Positions 55,321 to 64,000 of a stretch of 64,000 nt of DNA are shown here, piece after piece. The notes under the pieces were generated by a model, which did no database searches, was not told where the DNA came from, and saw nothing but the letters and a program-made list of their open reading frames with translations. Where the stretch lies: NCBI RefSeq assembly GCF_000002985.6, contig NC_003284.9, positions 14,818,001 to 14,882,000 on the forward strand, read 5' to 3'. Positions within the stretch are counted from its first letter, which is position 1. Each line of letters starts with the position of its first letter. The stretch is from Caenorhabditis elegans. Its lineage: Eukaryota; Nematoda; Chromadorea; Rhabditida; Rhabditidae. The translations under genes and the position numbers were made by a program.

Positions 55321-56960
55321 TGTTTTTCTAGAGATATAAAAAGTGAGAGAGAGAAAAAATGGGTTTCAATTTGGAAGATTTATCACAATAAAAGCTGACT
55401 TATTCCAACTTTTGAATGGATTTTTCAAAAATAATTTCATTGTCACAGCCCGGAGGCTCTCTCATTTTTGTACACTGAGAAATAAAGGAAAAATAATTAT
55501 AGATCTGTAACTATTTAAAATATAAAAATTCTATAGACTTTACAATGGCTATTTGTTCTTATTAAAATAAAACGGAGCAAAAAACAAACTATACTTTTGA
55601 TGATCTGAACAGTTTTGGAGCAAAACTACTAGAAATAAAAAAAAACACTCGCACAAAATGGAAGTCAGGCAATACGTTAGAAATCATTAAAGGATGTTTC
55701 GTTATGAGATTTCAAAATTTTCAAAAAAATAAGTATTTTTTATTTGTGCACCACTGGCTGAAAATGTATTCAAATTAACGGAAAAACGCGTAATAAACGA
55801 TCAAAATAATTATTAAAAAGTTATAATCAAATAAAAAATTAAGTTCCAGACGCTTTGGCAACGGGAAGTTGGCGTAAATTTTGATTTCAGCTGAAAATGG
55901 GCCTTTTTTTTCAGAACTTTGAATTGCCATAACATTTTTTTAGAATTTTTCAAAACGTCTCATTGCTAAATTAGGTAGTGTTGGGTCTTTTTTTTTAGAT
56001 CTAAAAAAGCAAAGTCTCAGATTTCGATACTCCGCCTTTAAACATTATTTTTTTTTAAATATAGTAATTGTTAGATGATTTTGAAATAATTGCTTTTTCG
56101 ATTCCAATATTAATTTTTTTTTGCAAACTGTTTTCATAGTTTCAAATCATCTACCCATGTTCTGTTAAAAAATAGGTTCGTGTCTATAAATTTTCTTTCT
56201 AAAATTTGTCCATCACTACTCTCACTAAAAAATCGTTTTCCATCCTTTCATCATCCATCATTATTTCCTCCTTCTCTAAACAACTTTCCTCACTCTTTGC
56301 AAAAGTCTCAAGAACCCTTTAATTGTCGTATAAACCACACACCGTTAGGTTCTAACGGACTATGTTGTTTCTTTTTGGAGGGACGTAATTAGATGTAATT
56401 GAGTCTATTGAATGTTTCGCGCCTTGGTAACCTTGAACACGTATTGTCACATAGGTGTTTGAAACCGAAGACTGGAGACTTTTCGGTTGTATTTTAGAAT
56501 TTAATTCCAGTTGTATCCCCAGTTGTTGATTTTTTTTAATTGTTATAATTGAAACTAAAAATAACTTCATTGACACAAATATAAAATGTTATTGAAAATT
56601 GCCTTACTAATCTCAAAAACAAAGAATCTAGAACAAACGCATCAAGGTACTCATCGTTGTCTATTCAAGTACACTTTTGAGTCAAGAGTGTCATTGTGAT
56701 TGAGTTTCGCAATTCAGATTACTTTAATCATGTGGCGTTACCCAAAACAATTTGTCTTCAATTGCACACGTTGATCTATTCAAGTAATCATTTCAGTTTT
56801 AAGACGATTTTGAAGGTTTCATCGTTTTCTTTAAATGTAATAATTTGGATGCAACTTTTTAATGATTTTTCATCGTGTTTTTCCAACGAAGAAAAATAAA
56901 AATTTCTCATTGCGAAAAAACTTCTGGATGAAAACATATTATGTATTGTGTAGGATATAT

Positions 56961-57081
56961 AGGGTTATTCAAGTAATGCTGGAAAATTTATTTAAATACA
57001 TTTATGGCGTCACAACTCTATGAAAATACTTGTTTTTATTGTATTTGATAGTTTTTTTCCGACACTACTTAAATAACTCCA
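56961..57081. mobile_element. Palindromic repeat, relative of 37201-37322
   Basis: Ends AGGGTTATTCAAGTAA and CTACTTAAATAACTCC are imperfect inverted repeats matching the element in the UNC-93-like gene. Confidence 0.65.
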
Positions 57082-57789
57082 ATAAATCATTTTTTAGTCC
57101 TTTCTGAAAAAATTGAAAAATCATCCAAAACTATTGAATTGAAAAGCTCATATTTTTCAAAATTTTGACAATTTGCCAAAACTTTGACCGGAAATTATGA
57201 AAATCATAAAAATTTTTGGCGTTTTATTATAATATTCGGTCAAGGACAAATCCTCATTGACGCTACTCCACCTTCAATTATTTTGCACTGACTTATTACC
57301 AAACCAGCTTGTGATTATTTTAGTGAATCCAAAATGAGTTTTTTCTTCAGTAATCAACTTTTTAGTACAAAGCCATCTAAATTGTGTATATTTGAACGTG
57401 TTGTCCTATGGAATAATATTTAATTCTATCACCTTTAGAAATTGCAGAGTGACAAAGTATTTTTGCCACTTCAAAATTTATTTATGCATGTATATTTCAA
57501 AAAAAAAACCTTAACATGACAAAAAAAATATTGCAACAAATTATGCTTTTTTCTTTAGAAAAAAAGAACTCGCTATATTTATTTTTTGGCAATTTTCAAA
57601 AATTCAGAAGTCATTATCCAGAAGCTTGATGTTTTATAATTTTGTTCTTTGACATTACTTTTGCTATAACCAACCATTCTACAACGTATTTTTTGTCCAA
57701 GTGTTCATATCCCATAGATATATTTCAACAATATAAAACTATCCGCCCATCCGCCCCATCTTATTTACCTTAGAAATTGAAAATGGACA

Positions 57790-57960
57790 GGTGCTCAGTG
57801 ACTGTTGTTCGCAGCTCCCACCGAATCAACTGTCATCTCCTCGCTTTTCTCTTTCTTCGCCTCATCTCTTTTTTGCGCGCCCGTTAACCTTTGAGCGAAA
57901 GAGCAAATAGACATATATGAAACCTTTCGCTGTTCGTCTTTCTCTTCTTCTTCTTTCTTT
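57790..57960 (+). promoter_or_regulatory. Candidate promoter of the Ly6-like gene
   Basis: CT-rich tract (CTCGCTTTTCTCTTTC, TTTTTTGCGCGCCCG) 200-370 bases upstream of the start codon. Composition only. Confidence 0.35.
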
Positions 57961-58164
57961 TCATCAAAGATTCGGTTGCGGTCAACTGTTATTTGGATGA
58001 TTTCATAGAGTAATTTTGGACTTTCCTGAATACCAGTTCAATTATTTTCTTCTTGTTCTTCCACCTCGCTTGTAAATCCTATCTTAATCGCTTCTTTTGT
58101 ACAACGTTCTCAATTGCTTCAATCTTGTACAAGTGTTGCCGATTCAGACAAAAACAGCAAAACA

Positions 58165-60719
58165 ATGTCGTCAGCAATTTTTATGGCTTCGGTATTTAGT
58201 TTAATAACTGGTAAATCAGCTTGCAGAGCTTCTAGTAAAAAATTTTGATTTCAGTTGTTAAAAGTCAAGATATCCGATGTTATGCCTGCACCACAATTGA
58301 CGCAAATGCAATGTTAAGTGAAATATCTGACCCAAACTGGTTGCGATGGCTGGAAAATGTTCGATACGTGCCTTTCAGTCAAAAATGTATCGATTACTTT
58401 GAGGTGAGAGGTGTTTGTAGAGAATTGACCACGAGTTGGTTCTTTTGTTGACAATGTGCATTGGGTGTTTGGTTTCGGACCTCGATTTCTAAGACGGTCA
58501 CTCAATGGGATTATGTAGTGGGAACGAGACTCGTGTTTTGTAGCAAAATTCTACGAGCCTGACAACATAAATTGTTGGGTGTGACATTGTTTATACAGTG
58601 AAGGATGGTTTTCAGGTTTTGTGCAATTTCGGCAATTTCAGCGATTTTGGCAATTGTCGAAAATTGCCCAAAATTTGCCTAAAATTTCTAAATTCAGAAA
58701 CTGAAAGGCTCCAAAGTTTTATAGTTTTTACGAGTATAAATGCATTTTGTGACAGAATTTTCACTTTTCAATTGACTGAAACCTCGAAAATTTGAGTTTG
58801 TGTTGTGGAAAAAGGAAGGAAACATGTCGAGGCCAAACTTTAAAGTTTTGAAATGTACATAATTAAGAAATTGTCCATATATTAAAAAAAAAGCCTAAAT
58901 TGCCAATTGACGAATATTTCAAAAACGAGTTCCAAATAGAGGCTGAACCTTGGGGTAAGGCCGGACTTGAACTCGTGACATCAAGCCACTGCCGACCAGT
59001 GGTGGGCGGCTTATAGCCGAATTAGCCGTCAGCCGATCTTTTACCGATTAGCACCGTTTTCCCGTTTGTGGTTCGCCTTGTCTCGTCAAACGGGGATGCG
59101 ATGACGTGCGTCGTCCTCGCTCGTCTCTTCTACGATCGATAGGTGTTCCCAGTAACCTGCATTCTTTCCACTGCAACTAGTGGAACCCGTGAGGTGTCCG
59201 TACATCCAGAAGATGACCTCCCTTCATATTGTTGTCCCACTATCTGCCAGGGTGCTGCGAAAGCGTATCTCTGGCCTGGCGGAGGGCCAGCTAACTCTCT
59301 CCCTCAAGCCTTCGGGAGCTTCCTGTGTCATCGGTAAATTTTGGGGTCTATCAGGGTCCTGCGAAAGCGAATCTCTGGCCTGGCAGAGGGCCAGCTAACT
59401 CTCTCCCTCAAGCCTTCGGGTGCTTCCTGGGTAATCGGTGAATTTTGGGCGGTCGTTGTTGGGTACCGCATGTTTTCGACCCTCGCTAAGTGTGAGGGAG
59501 CCGGGTAAAACCGCACGTTCGAATGGTCTCTAACCCAACTCTCCAGTCTTCTTTCATTTAGGAATCGAAGGAAGACTGGAGGTCTGCCTAGGGTAGGCTA
59601 AGCTTGCCTAGGGTAGGCTAGGTTTGCCTGGGGTAGGCAAACGGTTTGCCTGGGGCAGGCTAGGGCTGCCTAGGGTAGGCTAGGTCTGCCTAGGGTAGGC
59701 TACGTCTGTCTAGGGTAGGCTACGTCTGTCTAGGGTAGGCTACGTCTGCCTAGGGTAGGCTAGGTCTGCCTAGGGTAGGCTAGGGCTGCTTAGGTCTGCC
59801 TAGGGTAGGCTAGGTCTGCCTAGGGTGGGCTAGGTTTGCCTAGGGTAGGCTAGGGCTGCTTAGGGTTGCCTAGGGTAGCCCTCCGCCTCCCGCATCTCTC
59901 TAGGGTCTGGGGTAGGGCTGTCTAGGGTAGGCTGGGGTCTGGGTAAGGGCTGTCTAGAGTAGGCTGGGGTCTGGGTAAGGGCTGTCTAGGGTAGGCTAGG
60001 GTCTGGGGTAGGGCTGTCTAGGCTATGGGATAGGGCTGTCTAGGGTCGGCTGGGGTAGTGCCTTCTAGGGTAGGCTAGGGTCTGGGGTAGGGTTGTCTAG
60101 GCTCTGGGCAGGACTGTCTAGGGTAGGCTAGTTTTATTGTTTAATTGCTTTCAGTACGTTTTTTTGTTTCTGTTATCAAGTGAATTGTTTTTACTTACTT
60201 GATAACCCACAAAATTAGTGAAAATCTTGCTGAATGAACAAAAAAATCTGAAATTGATAAAGTTAGCCGCATTAGCCGAATTTCAGCCGACCGGCTAACT
60301 CGGCTAATATTTCTCTAAAATGAGCAGTTTTCCAGGTTGATCAAGCTCTTCGTGATGGAGTTCGCAGCAATGAGTGCTCAAATGGAGTCTGCATGAAAAT
60401 GATTTTCCAGGAAAAAAGCGGTGAGATAGATCAAAATTAATTGTTTATTTTATTTTCTTTTTACTTATTTTAGGAATCAATCATGTTTGGAGAAGTTGCA
60501 TACCAAATGCAAAAGAACAAATCCGATCAGACTGTACAAAAATTACTAGTGGAGAAGGTATGTAATATTCAAATTGTTCCATATAATAAAAAAAAAATAT
60601 ATATATAACTTTCAGGAAACCTTGAAGTTTGCACATGCGATGGTAATTTATGCAACAATGACGTCAATTTAAATCTAATACTAATAATTATGTTTTCTGC
60701 AGCTGTGTTATTATTATGA
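58165..60719 (+). CDS. Small Ly6/quiver-like, probably GPI-anchored protein
   Basis: Five exons join in frame to 155 residues: 58165-58210, 58255-58403, 60336-60420, 60474-60557, 60616-60719. A signal peptide (MSSAIFMASVFSLITVVKS) is followed by IRCYACTT and ends in CTCDGNLCNN. The Cys pattern (CYAC, C, C, VC, SC, C, CxC, CN) with the terminal CN is that of the Ly6/three-finger superfamily. The hydrophobic tail (LNLILIIMFSAAVLLL) fits GPI attachment. Such proteins sit on the outer membrane leaflet and often modulate channels or receptors; the partner here is unknown. Intron 2 is 1,932 bases, large against the other introns of about 50 bases, and is packed with repeats. A poly(A) signal lies at 60834-60839. 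Confidence 0.85.
58933..58990 (-). repeat. SINE fragment in Ly6-like intron 2
   Basis: Shares GGCCGGACTTGAACTCGTGAC with the tRNA-derived element at 14930-15167, including the B box, but lacks the A box half. Confidence 0.6.
59250..59450. repeat. Tandem duplication, period about 92 bases
   Basis: Two near-identical blocks in a row, each with CTGCGAAAGCG, ATCTCTGGCCTGGC, GAGGGCCAGCTAACTCTCTC and AAGCCTTCGGG, ending ATCGGTAAATTTTGGG or ATCGGTGAATTTTGGG. GC-rich in an AT-rich intron. Confidence 0.85.
59577..60133. repeat. Minisatellite of CTAGGGTAGG units
   Basis: About 560 bases of a degenerate tandem repeat. The first part has a roughly 20-base unit (TAGGTCTGCCTAGGGTAGGC). The second part, from about 59890, has longer units of 30-40 bases that add TCTGGGGTAGGGCTGTCTAG. 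G-rich on the plus strand throughout. Confidence 0.95.
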
Positions 60720-61350
60720 TGAGTTGTTCATTAAACCTACATATCGGAATCAAATCAAACTTAGATCTCTATTCTTTTCATTTTCCATCGGTTTTATATA
60801 GAACTTTTGCCGAAGTATTTTGATTGCATACCAAATAAATGTTTTTACGTTGTTGGAAATGTTTATTAAAATTTAAAGGAACACAGAATAGCCAAAGTGT
60901 TTTTAATTTCCAAATTTTTTTTTACTCCTCGAACAGTACCCTTGAACTTCAGCTCGCTATTTTGAATATTCCTGTCACGAAGTCGGTGAATACAAAGATT
61001 CACTCGCTCACGACTTATTAATAAATCTAAGGATTTATTAACAAATGATTAAATGTAAAGATTGATTCATTGTTATTACGTAACACTTGCTCTTCAACAC
61101 TCAACATCATCTCTTCAATCAACGGCAACAACCATGCAGAAGGACGGCGTCAGAAACCCCGATTCAAACTACCGCCAAAAGGACGATTCAAGGCGCATGA
61201 GGTCTCGCCACGACACATACAACAACGACTGCGACCGTACTCTTGTCATCATGGCGCAGCGCACATTGGCCTATATCGTCAGTCTTCATCGGTCTTCACC
61301 ACCGCAGCACGTGCCCGACGGTGGCACGTTTAAATGAATGTTGAGTGTTA

Positions 61351-61378
61351 GTGATTCAAGGTTTTCCCCTTGAATCAC
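61351..61378. repeat. Perfect 11-base-pair hairpin
   Basis: GTGATTCAAGG and CCTTGAATCAC separated by six bases (TTTTCC). It lies at the right edge of the GC-rich island. Confidence 0.8.
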
Positions 61379-62584
61379 TCGTAATAAATGAGTTAATTAA
61401 ATAAGAGTCTTTTGTTAGTTCCTATCAGTACCTCATGGGCCGGAAACCACTCCGAAACAATTCCCATAATTTTATTGTTTTCCATTTTCCAGGAAAAAAA
61501 ACAGTTCTTTGACATTTTCAAGCCAAAAACTATGTGTGTTCCGTCTTAAGACCATGCATTGGAAATTACGTTCGTCACTATTTTTGTGTGTATGTGTTTT
61601 GGATTCCTCTTCTCACATTTGCGGTCACAACAGTATCGTTCATCGGTTTTTATGTTGTGATAAAATAGAGAAAAAGTAAAACGAGCATATTTTTGATAGC
61701 GGAAGAAAAATTTTGAGATTACATATAACAAAGCGGAAAGTGATTATCAAATGTCAAATTATCAAATAATTTGGAAGCTTTTCAATTCAATATACAGGGT
61801 TGATTTTCAATAGGTGGTGCAAGTAAAAAAGAAATACTGTATTTATATTTAAAGATAAATACATTTTGTTTAAACACGTAAATATTGTTTCAAGCTGGCC
61901 GCATATCAAAATAAAACCGTACAAAAACTTTCCAGTTTTTCTTAATTTTCAGTCAAGGTTTTAGTAAAATAGCGAGGCGACGAAAATATATAACTTTCCG
62001 AGAAGTTCAGAGCAGTTAATAATTATTATCAACTTTTTACAGAATGGTTTACATTTTTTCAACATTAATTATAGTTAAAGGACAATACATTTTTCAAAAT
62101 ATTCACTGTAAATATGAATGAATACTTTTGGAAAATAATCAAAAAGCTGACTGACTACTGTTAAACAATGGCGGAGTGATAAACTAGCAAATTCACTTAT
62201 TATGCACATAATTATAATGCAGGATAAGATGACTGACTTTCAAGACATTCACTATTTAATGATTAGACTTCCATTTTTGACCATCCCATTTTGACATAAG
62301 AACTCCTTGATATTTTGTTCTCTTTGAAAAGTCTTGTTTTACTCTACTTTAAATGAATTCATTTTCGTCATGGACGATCTCTTCAAAAAGTATGTGGGCA
62401 CCTTTACTTTGAATACACGCAATCTTCACCGTAGTTTCATGTTGCTCGAATGAATATTCAATGATTGGAGGGCAAGATTTATGAAGAGATTGCCGTGAAA
62501 TCATTTTGCGAGGCGAATCATCGAGGAAGCAACTGATTCGTGATGAATAATTTGCGCGGTGGATAAGTTTTTGGTTTCAAAGTA

Positions 62585-62602
62585 CCCCCCCCCCCCCCCC
62601 CC
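62585..62602. repeat. Poly-C tract, 18 bases
   Basis: Eighteen uninterrupted C, 0.9 kb upstream of flp-8. Confidence 0.95.
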
Positions 62603-63490
62603 GAGAAGAGGTGGAAAAAAGTTGAAGAATTAGATGAAGGAGAAGTCCAAGTGTTACGTCAACAATTTACAAATGCATAGAGTTGGTATAATTAGTTTCG
62701 GAGGGTGTCGGTGGCTAAATTTATCTGTTAGTTACCTCCCAGCATGAATTCCGTGTATTCACTGTGTTCAGTCCCTCGACTGCTCGGTTATACAGCTGAT
62801 AGATAGACGAGGAAGAAGAAAACACACAAAAACGTAAAGTGGGCCTCTTTAAAAAAATTTAAAAAACAAAATAAGGACACAAAAATATAAATATGCATTG
62901 TTTTCATTTTTCAAAACGAGGGTAGCTTCGAGAAATTTCCATTTTCAAATCAAACGAATTGCTACAACAATGTCAAAATGTTAAAATTTTTCTTGGTGGT
63001 ACTGTATGACTCTAAAGTTTGATCTGGAAAAATTTGTTTTTTCGTAGATAACGTTTCTTACCTAAAAAGCGGTTTTTAACCTGATAGTTGAGATAACCTG
63101 GTTTATACAATAAATTTTCAAATGAGATAATTTTTAATAACTTTAAAAAAAAATTTTTTTATATCGTTGGTTTTCGAAACTTGATTTTCAGCAAATTTTT
63201 AAAATTTGAATCAACTTGCTCTCAAAGACACGTTTATTGTCTTACGACTTTTAAAACCGGAGTAAATTTAATTTTTCGATGAATCAATTTCAGATAAATC
63301 TCAGAACAAGCACTTTACTGTTTCTTACTTGTTTTATGCAATTTACCATTTCAAGTTTTCTATGCCCCCGCGTTCTTTTACCAAACGCCTTCCAGTGGAC
63401 ACTCTAGAATTTCTTCAGCACAAGAAGGCGTGGCCTCTGAAAAGGCGGAGCAAAGTGCGCGGAGCCCAAGTTAGTGGAGAAGACGGACCA

Positions 63491-63498
63491 GTATATAA
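63491..63498 (+). promoter_or_regulatory. flp-8 TATA box
   Basis: GTATATAAG about 45 bases upstream of the start codon, followed 20 bases later by GCTCAGTCC, which can serve as an initiator. The ATG has no splice acceptor just before it, so this gene appears to start without trans-splicing. Confidence 0.6.
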
Positions 63499-63537
63499 GC
63501 CACGAGCAGTGCTCAGTCCACACTTTTCAAGTAGAAA

Positions 63538-64000
63538 ATGCTCTCCGGAGTCCTTTTTTCTATTTTTGTACTCGCCATATCGGCCAACGCTAGCTGTGAT
63601 GTGTCCGCACTGACCACCGAGAATGAGAAGGAACTCGGACTCCGGATTTGCCATCTTGAGGTATGTTGATCATTTTTTTTAGTTTCCAAAGTGGTTTTTT
63701 ATTCCTGTAAAATCTAAAATGTTTTGCAGGCGGAGATGCAAGTCGTCCAAAGAGCCTTGCAGGAGGTGATGCAGCAGACAGATGTCACACTGTACGATCA
63801 AGAAGTTCCGGTGATGAACAAGCGTAAAAACGAGTTTATCCGATTTGGAAAACGCAGTGACGGGTTAGTACATATTTGGTATTTGTCGGTCATTTCAAAT
63901 ATCATTTCTTTCTCAGAATGGAAAAACGAAAGAACGAGTTCATCCGGTTTGGAAAGAGAAAAAATGAGTTCATCCGATTCGGAAGATCCGATAAGGGACT
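63538..64000 (+). CDS. flp-8: FMRFamide-like neuropeptide precursor, KNEFIRFamide type (5' part)
   Basis: Three exons are visible: 63538-63660, 63730-63863 and 63917-64000, the last running off the right edge. The protein starts with a signal peptide (MLSGVLFSIFVLAISANAS) and a spacer. It then carries three copies of KNEFIRFG: KR-KNEFIRFG-KR, KR-KNEFIRFG-KR and, directly after, KNEFIRFG-R. Processing at the dibasic sites and conversion of Gly to a C-terminal amide would yield KNEFIRFamide, a secreted RFamide peptide. The third copy ends in a single Arg (FGRSDKG), a weaker but still usable cleavage site. The peptide sequence matches what I know as flp-8; the frame is open at base 64000 with little left to come. 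Confidence 0.93.

Larger units (their letters stand above)
54862..58164. other. Gene-free stretch between BLF4 and the Ly6-like gene
   Basis: 54870-55320 is the BLF4 upstream copy of the duplicated promoter. 55320-57780 is AT-rich, with the palindrome at 56961-57081 and a family 2 end fragment at 57245-57275. 57790-57960 is a GC-richer C/T-rich block that probably holds the promoter of the next gene. No credible gene. Confidence 0.55.
60720..63537. other. Gene-free stretch between the Ly6-like gene and flp-8
   Basis: Holds the Ly6-like 3' UTR, a GC-richer island with hairpins at 61010-61400, an 18-base C run, and a probable flp-8 upstream region at 63360-63537. Open frames over 61062-61337 are discussed among the rejected items. 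Confidence 0.5.

Noticed and set aside
61062-61337. Two overlapping open frames of about 90 codons in a GC-rich island
   Set aside because: Both frames are open only because the block is GC-rich. Neither shows a domain, signal or flanking splice sites; kept as a possible mobile-element remnant instead.

Overview
The window is nuclear DNA from a Caenorhabditis nematode and almost certainly comes from the C. elegans X chromosome. Evidence seen directly: AT-rich DNA, many short introns bounded by GT and TTTTCAG, in-frame ATGs just downstream of unpaired TTTCAG acceptors (the signature of spliced-leader trans-splicing), long G/C homopolymers and many small palindromic repeats. The gene set (an epsin, a DYRK1-type kinase, a DPP4-like peptidase, an EGR zinc-finger factor, a DEG/ENaC channel, an UNC-93-like protein, a DM-domain factor and a KNEFIRF-amide precursor) matches genes I know as X-linked in C. 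elegans. Symbols come from memory of the protein families, not from a search.

Layout. 1-494: 5' part of an epsin gene, minus strand (epn-1). 2025-6534: complete minibrain/DYRK1A kinase gene, minus (mbk-1, 11 coding exons, 882 codons). 6535-13853: about 7.3 kb without a gene, with several palindromic repeats. 13854-20147: dipeptidyl peptidase IV-like type II membrane protein, plus (dpf-2, 17 exons, 829 codons, catalytic triad intact). 20148-27943: a second long gene-free stretch, probably upstream control DNA of the next gene. 27944-30534: EGR-family three-zinc-finger factor, plus (egrh-1). 31339-34542: DEG/ENaC channel subunit, plus. 34869-35754: uncharacterised 264-residue protein, minus. 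It is divergent from an UNC-93-like 452-residue membrane protein at 36154-38435, plus. 39433-43801: DM-domain factor, minus (dmd-4), with a 2.7 kb repeat-filled intron.

45.7-55.5 kb is the most unusual part. Four related minus-strand genes or gene remnants of one family (here BLF1-4, possibly with a Mad3/BUB1-like N-terminal region) alternate with two decayed, same-orientation RTE-like retrotransposon 3' ends. The whole looks like a tandem duplication of a unit of about 5 kb holding two genes and one retroelement. One copy is an exon chimera, one has fused exons, two have lost their last exon to the retroelement, and all but one of the copies keep or inherit a GC-AG intron. 58165-60719: small Ly6-like, probably GPI-anchored protein, plus, with a large intron holding a roughly 20-bp minisatellite. 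63538-64000: 5' part of a FMRFamide-like peptide precursor with three KNEFIRFG copies (flp-8).

The genes are not an operon. They are independently promoted, in mixed orientation and several kb apart. The kinase, EGR factor, DM factor, channel, Ly6-like protein and neuropeptide are families often active in neurons, but nothing in the sequence ties them into one pathway.
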